NCBI GenBank assembly: GCA_020744225.1
Contig: JAGMWG010000002.1
Location: 1 to 64,000 of the forward strand
DNA from: Paraphoma chrysanthemicola
Lineage: Eukaryota > Ascomycota > Dothideomycetes > Pleosporales > Phaeosphaeriaceae
Direction: 5' to 3'
Length of the DNA: 64,000 nucleotides
Under the pieces are notes generated by a model that saw only the letters and a program-made list of their open reading frames with translations, made no database searches and was not told the origin of the DNA. Shown in pieces: positions 21,899 through 32,015 of the stretch (position 1 is its first letter; each line of letters begins with the position of its first letter). A program made the position numbers and the translations under genes.

Positions 21899-24683
21899 TT
21901 ACCCAGCAGCAGGTGTTGGCGCCGTCTTTGGCGTTTCTTTCGGCGTCTCCTTGTCACGCTTCTTGTCGCCCTTTCTCCGCCGTCGCTCCGGCTTGTACAC
22001 GTCGTTGAAGTTGATGTTAACAGCCAGCATCTTTAGCTCCCCGTCCGGCGAATGCACTAGGTCGCCAAGGAGCACGCAGATGCGGAGGCGGAAATCCTCG
22101 ATTAGATGTCCTAGGCGCTTCTGTAGCGCAGGAAGAACGTCGTCTTCGCCCGATCCCCCACCTCCAATCTTTAGCAATGGCGGGGGGAAGGGCGAGTCTG
22201 GATCGTGCCTCGATGCGGTGCGCGAGTGTGCAAAGGGATTCGGCGAGGAAGCGACATCCTTCTCGGACAAGCCCCAGCGACCAGCGGCGGTGCGTGTCTC
22301 TATCTTGGCTACCTGTTCCTGCCGGCGCGTGAACTCCGCAACGGAAAAGGAATATAGGCCGTCCACGGCGTCTTTGTACGCTAGCATCGTCTTGACAAGT
22401 TCGTGCAGCTGGCCGGTGAAGTCGATGCTCTGACTACCCAGCAGACCTTTTCGTGTGATATTGTTGAGGTACTTTGCGTGTGCCTCAATCATGTCGTCAA
22501 GCGTGCTCTCGGGCTTGTTGAGCGCTTTCTGGAGGTCGATCCAAGAAGACTCGATGACTTCAAAGAGAATGTAGTGCTGGAGTTGGTTCACGAAATGCAC
22601 CATCTCTGCCATGGCACAGCGCGCCTTCTTCCAGTCGGCACCGAGCTTGTCTGATACAGTGCCTAGCACGCCGCGAGCGCCGGTCATGCATCGTCGCCAT
22701 GTGGAACCAAGGGCGAACTCAACCCGCTTCACGCGCCAAAGGAAGTTGAACACCTTGAGGTACTGCTTCGAGCCGAACGGTGTGACAATGACATCGACAG
22801 GTGCATCGATCTTGTACTCCAGAGTGAAAACATCCCATCCAATCTCGCCGTGCGACAGCTCCAGCATGCGTGAGTCAAGTCGCCGTAGTACGTCGGAAGT
22901 GTCGAATTGCGCATTCGAATTGCGGACAGCATGCTCAAGCTGTGCTGTCAGAGTGTGGCGGTACTGTGTGTTTGCTGGTCGGTCGAGGTTGGAAGAGAGC
23001 GACTCCATCAGAACAGCGATGAAGTCCCCAGCGCCAAGCAGCATGTACTGCTTCAGCGCCTGCAGATGGTCGAAGAGCTTGAACTTGTTGGCCATGAGGT
23101 CGATGAGACGGGCCATGGTTGTCTTGTATGCGTCGCCTATCGAGCGCTCGAGGTTTGCGGTGTCGCCGTACTGTAGCTCCTTTGATGCCTCTTTGGAATA
23201 TGTGTCGACCCAGGCTGCATCGCCGCATCCGTAGCGGATGAAGTTCAACGTCTTGCCAATCAGGAAGACCTTCCTCGCAAAGTCGTCAGTGACAATAGTT
23301 GGCACCATCTTGTCGTTCAGGCGGTACTTGTCCTCCCACACACTCGTCGCGCCGCCCTTGCCTTCATTGCCGTTCGCTTCGATGATCTCGTCCTCGCTCT
23401 GCTCGGAGACAAAGAACTCGCCGTAGGGGTCGGACAGCTCGCCGTCGTACACCCACTGCCGCAGCATGTCGTAGAAGGGCCGAGTGACGTCGGACAGAAG
23501 ACGCTCAGCGAACGCCATGACATACGGGTCGCCGTGGTTGAGCGAGAAGGAGTGAATGAGCGCAATCAGCTCGCCGCCCTTCTTGCTCTTCGACTCCTCG
23601 ACCATCAAGCTCATCAGACGCAGGCCCATGGTGGGCTCTCGTATCCAAATGACACAGCGCTTGAGTGTGACGCCCGCCTTGATGACGCCCTGGTGCGCTG
23701 GTGCCTCGCTCAGCTGGGTCAATGCTCGTCGGATCTGGCCCTCGAGAGTCGCAACCAGCCCCAAGTATGCTCGCAGCTCTTTCGCCAGCGCTGAGCGGAA
23801 GCTCTGCCCAATGAGGCCTCCATCGTCGGCTTCAACAAAGTCTGCCAGCCCGCGGTACAGTATGGCCGGCTCGGCGAGGGTGTGGAGCAGGCTGATGATG
23901 GGCACGGGCAGGGTTGTGGGGAGCTTGAGGGCGATTGGGGAGGAAAAAACAAGGTTCGTGGAGGAGAGGCCCTGCAGCGTGAAGGGCAGGTCGCGCAGCA
24001 GTTCTGCCTCAAAGGGCCCGGGCTTGGGCTTCTCTGCCGGCACTGCGCTGGGCTGTGGCTCCTTGCTCGCCTCGCGTTGGCGCCGTTCCCTCCGCTTCTC
24101 GGGCTTCTCAGCAATTGGCGGTGGGCGCGTGCTTGCCTTGGGCGAGCCATCATTGACAGGCAGCTGCGAGAGGCCGCCCTTGGCAAATGCGTCGCGGAAG
24201 GCAGGGCTGGTGACGGATGCGCTGGGGTGGTGCCTCGAGGGTGTGGTGGGTTCATGCGACCGGCTCTGCGAGTCTCGTGACCGCGGCTCTGGCGGGTGAG
24301 GGAGGTCGGAGAGCTGGTGGAGGAAGTACAGCATGCGCCATTTCTGGTCGAGGACGGGCTGCGACACCAGGCGGGAGAGGAGGTTGTGGAAGCGGGCGCT
24401 CTTGGACGGGTCGATGGTAGAGACTGTCGCTGTCAGCACACAAACTGGAATTTCACTATGGCAATGCACGCTTACTTCTCCGTGTTATCAAGTCGGCAAT
24501 GTGGTCGACATCGGGCACAACAGACGGGTCCCCCGCTGCGCTCAGTGTGTCAATGGCGAGTTCGTAGGCCTCGTCGAAGCGCTCGTTGGCGGCTTCCTCG
24601 GTGTCGTTGGGGTCCTCGGGCACGATGCGCACCAGCAGCTCGTTCAACGCGTGTTCGACGCGTTCGCGGTTGAACGAGGCCAT
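21899..24683 (-). CDS. SPC98: Gamma-tubulin complex component 3 (Spc98/Alp6/GCP3)
   Basis: Two exons (24683-24476, 24429-21899; 46-nt intron) give 912 residues. The protein is a core spoke of the gamma-tubulin ring complex that templates microtubules at spindle pole bodies. The Spc97/Spc98 N-terminal part begins at LLRDLPFTLQGLSS (about residue 225), and the C-terminal gamma-tubulin-binding part contains YMLLGAGDFIAVLMESL, RRLDSRMLELSHGEIGWDVF and VFNFLWRVKRVEFAL. The L-GxGDF and the C-terminal blocks match GCP3 rather than GCP2 as I know them. A Ser/Pro-rich linker (about 145-215) and a lysine-rich tail are typical of filamentous fungi. The start was chosen at MASFNRERVEHAL; the upstream in-frame stretch lacks an ATG start context. 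Confidence 0.93.
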
Positions 24684-25287
24684 GGTGACGCGCTCTCTCG
24701 CTGGCGGAGCGTCGTGTTTGGGTTTCGTGGTGGGGTGTTTGGCTGCACGGACTGTCAAAAGTACAACACCAACACCAACACCGTGCTCGTCCACACTTCA
24801 TCGCACCGTCACCATGTGCACATTCGACCCTTGAATCTCCGTAGACCACCAGCCTCCAGCCAATGGGTTTTGTTATCATCGCGAGGGCGGATTATGACTT
24901 CGATTAGCTAATGCCCAGGTCGTGTGAATTCGTCAAAGAGCTACACCTACTTTGTTTGCCGTGCCTGTGTAGACGACAATGTCGGAATTGAAAATGAAAG
25001 CAAGGCTCATGTCGATGCTAAGGCAGCAGTAATTAAATGTTCAACACGTCTCTTGTCGGCGTCTCTTGCCACGCCGTCTTACCTTCAGTCTCTGTACCAA
25101 CGCACCAACAACTGCAGCTGCTTTTACCTGGCGATATGTTGTAACAGAAACCGAAGGTAGGTAAGAGACGCAACAGGGGATACATGATTTAAGCTAAATA
25201 CTCCTCAACTACTTGCCATCTCTCTTTCTTTCCTCATCCTTTCAATACCTCATCTCGGTGCCTCTCTGGGAGCGTACAACCGACACC
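24684..25287. other. Divergent intergenic region
   Basis: About 600 bp between the GCP3 start and the BTB-like gene start. A CT-rich tract (25213-25260) directly precedes the downstream ATG, typical of a fungal 5' leader. No other feature is supported. Confidence 0.5.
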
Positions 25288-26808
25288 ATGGCGACGAATC
25301 GAGTACCAACCCCGTCCACTTTAGCAGCATCTCGTGCTTCAACCGTCATCCGCGACGGCTCTGAGCGCGCTACGCCTGCCGGAACTCCCGTTCCCGTACA
25401 ACGACCAGTTGTTGCCACCCCTCCTGCCTCGCAAGCCTCAGACATGGACATGTCTCTCCGAGAAAGCTCACAGCCGATGCCCGAACTGTCTACTATCGAC
25501 TATACGCAAGTCCTGGGCACGGGTGACTTTCAGCCGTACCAGTAATTATGCTGGCATGCCAATCGAATAATAAAGTTGACGCTTCCTGCAGGCTTCTCAT
25601 GAACACAGAGATAACACTCGTATTTGGCAAGAAGCTCCAACATAGTCGAACTATCCACAAGGAGATCCTTTGCTGCCATAGCACCGCTGCACAGGCGACG
25701 TTCTCGAGAGCTCAGGCCTTGTGCACAGCGTACTCGCTCGCAGACAGCCTGCGCAAGAGATTGAAGATACTCGTCTATCCCCGGATTTCGCTCCAAGACT
25801 TTGAGGAAAATCACAAGGAGAACCATGTGAGTGTGGGCATCTTCTCGCGCAGCTGACTTGTTCTGACAACCTGGCCAGGCATTGCCCGTGATCATCAACA
25901 TCTACGACAAGTACCCTCTTCCAGAATATCGCAAAGACATCCAGAAGACGGTGGATGAGGCCATCATCGAGCAAGTCGCCAAGCATCAAACTGTGGGGCC
26001 ATCAAAGACCGCGGTGCAGAAGAAAGATTTGAAAGATATGGGTGTGCAAGCTCGTCTCAAGGCCTTAACGTCCAGGGGAGTCTTCAATGTCGCGACGCGC
26101 ATTTCTACCGAGCTGCGTGGGATTAAACAAAAGGAGCTCGAGGCTTCTGAGGCCAACATCACGAAAGCGGCGGCGCAGCGGCGGATCATACTGCAGGACT
26201 TTGAAGAGCCGGCCGTCACATCACTAACTCACTGGATCTACTGCGGCGGTAAACTCATCTACAAGAACGCCGAGCAACTGTGAGTTATTTCTTGTCAACT
26301 AGACCTTTTACCAACATGCTAATATTATCTCAGATATGCGCTCCAATGTCTGGCAGCACATCTCGGCATGACGGTCTTGAAGGAGCAATGCCTGAGCAAG
26401 ATGGCGGAGGAGACCGAAACGATGATCGAATTTGCTCTTGGAGAAGGCTTGAAGCTGCCACATGTACTTGGTTGGGGCAATAGGGTTGAATCCCAGAGCG
26501 ACGATGATCACGCGGCCCAACAGGAAGATTGCGCCACACTCCCTCCACAGGACAACACCGTTCAGGTCGTCTTTCAGCACGTGCTCAAGGACAAAAACCC
26601 TCCGACACGCCTCGTCAACCTGGTTGTCCAGACTTTGGCCGATCACCTCGACCTGGAGCTGTGGGCTCAGCTCGAACACATGATCAATCACCAGATGTCA
26701 AAGAACCTCAACAAGGCCATGGTGCTGCGTCGCCAGATCAAGATGGAGGAGGACGACTGTTTCAGCGTCAAGTCGGAGGGCATGTCAGCCCCAAACGGGA
26801 AAGCCTAG
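25288..26808 (+). CDS. BTB/POZ-like domain protein
   Basis: Four exons (25288-25541, 25592-25826, 25879-26279, 26334-26808; introns 50, 52 and 54 nt) give 454 residues. A Thr/Pro/Ser-rich N-terminus leads to TLVFGKKLQHSRTIHKEILC at about residues 90-110, resembling the first strand/helix of fungal BTB domains. The closing half of a BTB (ILQDFEEPAVTSLTHWIYCG, then EQLYALQCLAAHLGM) appears about 145 residues later. The intervening part contains another LQDFEE, so there may be an insertion or a partial duplication inside the domain. The C-terminal half is helical and unassigned. BTB proteins act as interaction scaffolds; no partner can be named. The exon model is well supported, the domain call moderately. 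Confidence 0.7.
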
Positions 26809-28725
26809 GCGTGACAGCAGGGAGGACTTTAACATGGTGACTTTCGTTTGCAGTTCACCACGGCTCCTGCGTCTCACTTCGAAACAATACTGCGGACATC
26901 CCAAGCACATTCGTGCGCGCATTCTCTGTGGCTCGTCTTAGTGCGGGACCGGTGTCTGCCACTCTGGACGCGCAGAGCTGCCAGCACTAGCGTGGTTTCG
27001 ATAGCTTTGCATCTTCTGTGCATGCCTCAATCTGATGAGGCCTGCATGGTACCTGCGTGCCGTTTCCATAGCTACATCATTTTACCAAAAGACATTGCTA
27101 GCACATATACTTCCACACGTAAAGCAACCTTGACTTCCATCGATGATTCATGCCTAGACTGATGATCACGTTGAGATCAGCCGAGTCGAAGCACAAAACC
27201 CCAGATCGACGCGTTGGTCATCTCCTCGGGCGTCAACAAGGTGACTAGCGTTGTACGGCAGCCGTTTTCTGTTGCACAACATACCGACATGTGTTTGCCT
27301 CCAACTCCAGACCGGCAAGGTGCCGAAACGTCACAACTGCTCCTGGAAGACTTGCATTGACCTGGTCTTGTCGTGCATCTTGTGCTACGGATCGCCCACC
27401 TCCTCGCTGCGCTCTCACGCGCAGAATTCGCAGTGATTCGATGCCACAGTCCCTTGCGTACAACACTTCTGGCTCAGGAGGTCCCGACTACCTGGTCGAG
27501 GGTCGAACGCATGCATTCGCACACGCCTCAACACGAAGCAGAGTGTATTCCAGACTTCCTGGCCACCGATGGGGTGAGTTGTCTGCCCTTCTGGATGCTT
27601 GGCTAGGGTCATATTTCCAGACATGCAGTGGTCTGCCACGATGGATGCTCATCAACAGCTCATGTTTGTCCAGTTGCCGTCTCAATTCTGCGTCCACCCA
27701 TACTAGACTGGGCGAAAGGGCGGGGCAAAGTTGCATGTCCCCCAAGTTCCCAACTAGCAACCATGGCGCTCCTTGCAGAACTTCCAAGCCGCACAAAGGT
27801 CTCTGCGGCCTTTGCGTACGATACACCAGGTCTGGCGCCTGTACACAAAGTGCGGAGATCGAAGTGCCGAGTCCACTCGCACTCTCAAGCTATTGCTATC
27901 GTTGCGTCCAACAATGGTAGCACAGACGGCCGAGTTCGCGTGGGTGTTCAGTATTGCCGACGGTAGTTCGAAGCTGCAGGCCTTCAAGATTGGATGGTCA
28001 TCGGATCGTTTCGAAAGTGTGCATCGGGAAGTAATGTCGATGATCAGTCCGCAAGCAGAACAGTATGCTCGCGCACGCAGCGATGTAGCTCCAACGGCCT
28101 TTTCTGAAGCAAGATGCTTGATCAGACCCGAGATCAGCGGAAATGATCTGTCGTGGAATAACCGGCGCCAAGACCGTTGGAATGCCCATGCACATGGTCG
28201 TCACTTTGACAGCGACGGCAAGCTAAACCTTGACTGCAAGAACTAGCATCGGACAGACAGCACAATGGTAGTGCTCATCGACTTGTCACTCGTTACGAAC
28301 CTTGTCAACTCAATGCGGTCTCTCCATGTATCAACGACTACCGATGCGGCCAGCCATTGCGCACGCTATCTGTCGTGCCTTCCCGAAATGCATTCCACGT
28401 GGAAAGCTCAAACCAGCGCCCCTCGATCTGGCATGCCGATGAACCGAAACATCGTGGCGCTGATGCAAAACTCATTTCATCCACTCGTTCTTGTATCCCC
28501 TCTCATTTCGTCACCGGCACTCCTTACTGCAGCCCACCATGCAGCTTGTGCTAGTGTTGAGCCGGTTTGCACAAACTGGAGTCGTCCATGTCGAACATGG
28601 AAACACAGCCACCGGCATGGGCATATAAATGAAATGCTTGCCCAGATTGGCTTGCACGACACCCAAGCTTTCTTCCCGTCGGCTCAGTGCAGCTTACATG
28701 GTCATACCAGGATTCAGGGACTGCA
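26809..28725. other. Long gene-poor stretch before the TmpA-like gene
   Basis: 1.9 kb of ordinary base composition with many short overlapping frames on both strands. None shows a family motif. An additional upstream exon of the TmpA-like gene may lie near its right end. Confidence 0.4.
27914..28246 (+). CDS. Hypothetical small protein (110 aa), doubtful
   Basis: An ATG-initiated frame (MVAQTAEFAWVFSIADG...) with fairly balanced composition and no recognised domain. It lies in an otherwise empty 1.9-kb stretch. Listed because the composition looks more protein-like than that of neighbouring frames; it may be chance. Confidence 0.2.
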   Translation: MVAQTAEFAWVFSIADGSSKLQAFKIGWSSDRFESVHREVMSMISPQAEQYARARSDVAPTAFSEARCLIRPEISGNDLSWNNRRQDRWNAHAHGRHFDSDGKLNLDCKN

Positions 28726-30414
28726 ATGCCTTTACGAAAGGAATGCCAATATCAGCACTGGTGGGACGTACGAAGACAGCGATACCACCGACAGGCTCGG
28801 CACTTGAATAACGATACATTCGTCCAGCTTCCGCTGCCAATATTCCCACCTGCGCTAGACTTTGATCCAGCCCAGTTCGTGCTACCGCCAGCTTACGAGG
28901 ATATCGATGATGTCGAAAAGGCCGTATGCCATTCTCGTCTATCACGGAAAATAGTTCGCAATGATTGTCAAAACTCAGAGAGTAGAAAGAGCTACATACA
29001 CACCAATCACGCGTCGGCTGCTTTACACCGACCAATCCCGCCAGCTACACGTATATTCCGGCATTGTCGCTACACACTCTTCACAGTGTACCGACGTCTC
29101 TTCACGGCCGTCTTCGTTCTAAATCTCTTCGGTCTGTACATACTGGTCCGGCAAACCAAATCACAACCTCAAAGATGGACGGAAGTTAGCAACGCTCTTG
29201 CGACATTAGCATCTTCCAATTTCCTCCTCGCTATTCTCATGCGACAAGACTATCTTATCAACCTGCTCTACAGGACTGCCTGGCTAGTCCCTTGGTCATG
29301 CCCTCTCCGGATCCGAAAGTTCATGGCAAGAGTGTATTGTTATGGCGGGATACACAGCGGCGCAGCAGTTGCCGGGACAATGTGGTGGGCCATTTTCACT
29401 GCAGTTCTAAGCTGGACTCTAGTTCGACAAGATACATATACATTGACGACAGTACTGGTAGCATGGATCTCATTAGCCTTCCTCCTCGCCATTCTTATCC
29501 TTGCATATCCAACCATGCGGGCGAGATATCACAACACTTTCGAACTGACGCATCGCTTCCTGGGCTGGACCTCAATCTTCCTCTTCTGGGCCCAGCATTT
29601 CCTCCTCACCTTCACCACTGCTCCATCAAAATCCTTCATCCAACACCTCATTCGAGCCCCAACCTTCTGGAATCTCGTCACAATCACAGCACTCCTCATC
29701 TACCCCTGGCTCCGTCTCCGGCGCTGGACGTTCACAGCAGCCATTCTTTCGTCCCACGCCATTCGCCTATCTTTCCCAAACGCAGTCCACAAGTTTAGTT
29801 GTCTATCCATCTCATCGGACCCGCTACGCGAATGGCACCCGTTTGCAACTTTTCCGGCCGTAGACCCAGACCAAGCTGGCGGGAGCATGGTCATATCCGA
29901 CGCAGGGGATTGGACGCGCGGAGTCATTCGGTCTGCGCACCAGAAGCGCGCGTTCACGAATGCGTACCGCACGGAGAAAGGCCCGATTACAGGTGATGCT
30001 GTCGAGATGCATTTCTACGTCAAAAGTCACCCCAAAGCTGGCGTTTTGTCGCTGTCCCTCTTATTCCCGCGCGTGCTCATTTTGACGACCGGGTCGGGCA
30101 TTGGGCCTGCGCTGTCGTCGTTGCTCGAGCGTCCGGAAGGCCAACACGCGAGGTTGATATGGTCGACGCGATCGCCGCTCAAAACGTACGGTGCAGAGAT
30201 TCTTGCGCTGGTCGACAAGGCGGACCCAGATGCGATTGTCATAGACACGGACGAGATGGGGCGGCCGGATCTGCTGGATGTAGCGTGGAGAGTGGGTAGG
30301 GAGGAAAGGGTGGAAGCGGTGTTTGTGCTCAGTAATGAGAAGGTGGTGAACTGGGTAGTTGGCGGGCTGGAGAGGAGAGGACTGCCGGCATATGGACCGA
30401 TATGGGACTCATGA
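28726..30414 (+). CDS. tmpA: TmpA-like integral membrane oxidoreductase
   Basis: About 562 residues as an intronless frame from the ATG at 28726. The first ~110 residues are hydrophilic (with LPPAYEDIDDVEKAV). About five to six membrane helices follow, starting at TVYRRLFTAVFVLNLFGLYI and including HRFLGWTSIFLFWAQHFLL, arranged like a ferric-reductase-type core. The soluble C-terminus carries TTGSGIGPALSSLL, a pyridine-nucleotide-binding turn, and ends in NEKVVNWVVGGLERRGLPAYGPIWDS. This matches fungal TmpA proteins, known in Aspergillus nidulans as a plasma-membrane flavoprotein-type factor for conidiation signalling. The true start is uncertain: in-frame codons extend upstream without an ATG, and an upstream exon is possible. 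The substrate is unknown. Confidence 0.75.
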   Translation: MPLRKECQYQHWWDVRRQRYHRQARHLNNDTFVQLPLPIFPPALDFDPAQFVLPPAYEDIDDVEKAVCHSRLSRKIVRNDCQNSESRKSYIHTNHASAALHRPIPPATRIFRHCRYTLFTVYRRLFTAVFVLNLFGLYILVRQTKSQPQRWTEVSNALATLASSNFLLAILMRQDYLINLLYRTAWLVPWSCPLRIRKFMARVYCYGGIHSGAAVAGTMWWAIFTAVLSWTLVRQDTYTLTTVLVAWISLAFLLAILILAYPTMRARYHNTFELTHRFLGWTSIFLFWAQHFLLTFTTAPSKSFIQHLIRAPTFWNLVTITALLIYPWLRLRRWTFTAAILSSHAIRLSFPNAVHKFSCLSISSDPLREWHPFATFPAVDPDQAGGSMVISDAGDWTRGVIRSAHQKRAFTNAYRTEKGPITGDAVEMHFYVKSHPKAGVLSLSLLFPRVLILTTGSGIGPALSSLLERPEGQHARLIWSTRSPLKTYGAEILALVDKADPDAIVIDTDEMGRPDLLDVAWRVGREERVEAVFVLSNEKVVNWVVGGLERRGLPAYGPIWDS

Positions 30415-30685
30415 CAATCCGCAATGACACACTGTACATATTGGCGCCATATTAATGTAATTCTTGTCTTGATTTTACTTTTAGTGTCCATTCCCTGCAT
30501 CGTCCATATCGTAACACACCACAAACCGCCCTTGACACCTGAGACCGGCGTGTGCGAAGGGAATACTAAAACAAAGCCCGACTCAGCGACCCTAAGGAGC
30601 GAGGGGATGAAGTGTAGCAGGGAGAGAAGCCAGAAACGCCGTCGCTAAATGTACATCATTCCATAACATGTTCTTCGTGTTCGCC

Positions 30686-31528
30686 TCATTCGTTGTCGGG
30701 GCCGGTGCGGGCTTTCAGAGGGATTGGTCGCCCGGCAAGAATGGCTTCTCGGTCTTGTCGCATGCCCTCGAGCACGGCCACCAAGCCGCCCTCGCGCATG
30801 CGTTCGAGCACCACCTTCATGCCCTCGCGCGCATTCGGCTGGCTACGCTGCGCACGCGTGAGACCGATCTTCTCGATGTTGCGCTGCAGCGCCTGCGTGC
30901 CCCAGCTGCGCAAGAAGCCCATCTTCTGCGGCTGCTCGTCATCGGTGGCGCCCTCACGTGCAGCCTCGCGTTTCTTCTTCCACGTCTCACCAATGTGACT
31001 ATGTAGTGTGACAGAGCTGGCGACGTCGGTGGTCTCACCCGAGTCTTCGACCTTTGCACCTGTGCCAGCACCGCCGAAGTTGATGAAGCCGTGCCGCCGT
31101 GCTGCGCCCTCCATGCCCTGCCACACCTTTGCGTCTTCCGGCACGAGCGGGTTCGGCCGCATAAACTTCTGGCGCTCAACCACACTCAGTATGCCGGTCC
31201 ACTCCAGATTCCTGCTCTCCGTGTCCATCCATCCTTCTTTGATGTCCACCACGCTCTTCTCTAGGATGTAGGTCTGCGATTCGCCGCTCGCCGATGCGCC
31301 CAGGACCGACCGAGGCAGAAGCTTGAGCACGGCAGCGGGGAGCTTGGAGCGCTTGAGATGCAATCGGATTGTGGTAAGGCGCTGCAGTTCGGCGTCGTAG
31401 TGGCGTGCGATGGTGTCGGTGCTGACCACGTGCGTCGAGTACGGGTTAGGGTAGCGCAGGAAGTAGGCGAGGGTCACTGCGGGGAAGGGATACGGGTATT
31501 GTTCGGTAGACGAGTAGAATTTGACCAT
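30686..31528 (-). CDS. PRELI/MSF1-domain protein (Ups-like)
   Basis: A 280-residue intronless protein whose first ~175 residues form a PRELI/MSF1 domain: MVKFYSSTEQYPYPF at the start, the near-invariant RYPNPYSTHVVSTD, then RLTTIRLHLKRSKLPAAVLKL and an ILEKSVVD strand. Such proteins shuttle phosphatidic acid or phosphatidylserine across the mitochondrial intermembrane space with Mdm35. The tail (about 180-280) is longer than in yeast Ups1/Ups2 and is basic and helical; this extension is common in filamentous fungi. It shares a 487-bp divergent promoter with the tryptophanyl-tRNA synthetase gene. Which Ups subtype it is cannot be decided. Confidence 0.9.
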   Translation of the reverse strand: MVKFYSSTEQYPYPFPAVTLAYFLRYPNPYSTHVVSTDTIARHYDAELQRLTTIRLHLKRSKLPAAVLKLLPRSVLGASASGESQTYILEKSVVDIKEGWMDTESRNLEWTGILSVVERQKFMRPNPLVPEDAKVWQGMEGAARRHGFINFGGAGTGAKVEDSGETTDVASSVTLHSHIGETWKKKREAAREGATDDEQPQKMGFLRSWGTQALQRNIEKIGLTRAQRSQPNAREGMKVVLERMREGGLVAVLEGMRQDREAILAGRPIPLKARTGPDNE

Positions 31529-31913
31529 GTTGAGCTCTTGTGGTGGTGTAGATGCTCGTAGGCGTGAGGTATCAAGGCGGGTGTAGAAGGCTGGTATGGG
31601 AGGAGCTCAAGGCAACCTGTATCGCGGGTGACTATCTCGTCGTGTGAACTTGCATGGTCCTGCACGTCCAACTGCGCGAGGTGCCAATTGGAGTGCTAGT
31701 GGGCGGTATTGCGGTGGGTGTGGTCACAGTCGTAAGTTGGTGGAGTGACGACAGGACCGAAGCATCTCGAGCTTTTGCCTTGCTGAATGCGGAGCCAATG
31801 AGACGGCGCGCGCAAAGTGTGGCTGTGACAGTGCGGGGCAGGAACCACCGATGACCGACGTGGCTGGTAACTTAGATTGATTTGGCGGGGCTGTCACTCG
31901 CTAGACTACGTAC

Positions 31914-31920
31914 TGAGTCA
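31914..31920 (+). promoter_or_regulatory. Gcn4/Cpc1-type site (TGAGTCA)
   Basis: A perfect TGAGTCA (TGACTCA on the other strand) lies 96 nt upstream of the tryptophanyl-tRNA synthetase ATG. This is the core recognised by Gcn4/Cpc1 in general amino-acid control, a pathway that commonly includes tRNA-synthetase genes. Binding itself is inferred. Confidence 0.55.
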
Positions 31921-32015
31921 AAGCAAGGGTCTCAATAACTAAACTACCTGGCCATACGTTGCCGCCAGTTCTCTTCCCGTCACTCCTTCAGCGTCTTCAC
32001 TGTTCAATTGCTGCC

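Noticed and set aside
27291..27920. 209-codon plus-strand frame
   Set aside because: Arg/Ser/Cys-rich low-information composition, overlapped by equally long frames on the other strand; no family resemblance.
31444..31452. TTAGGG-like word suggesting an internal telomeric repeat
   Set aside because: A single occurrence inside the Ups-like coding sequence, not tandem.
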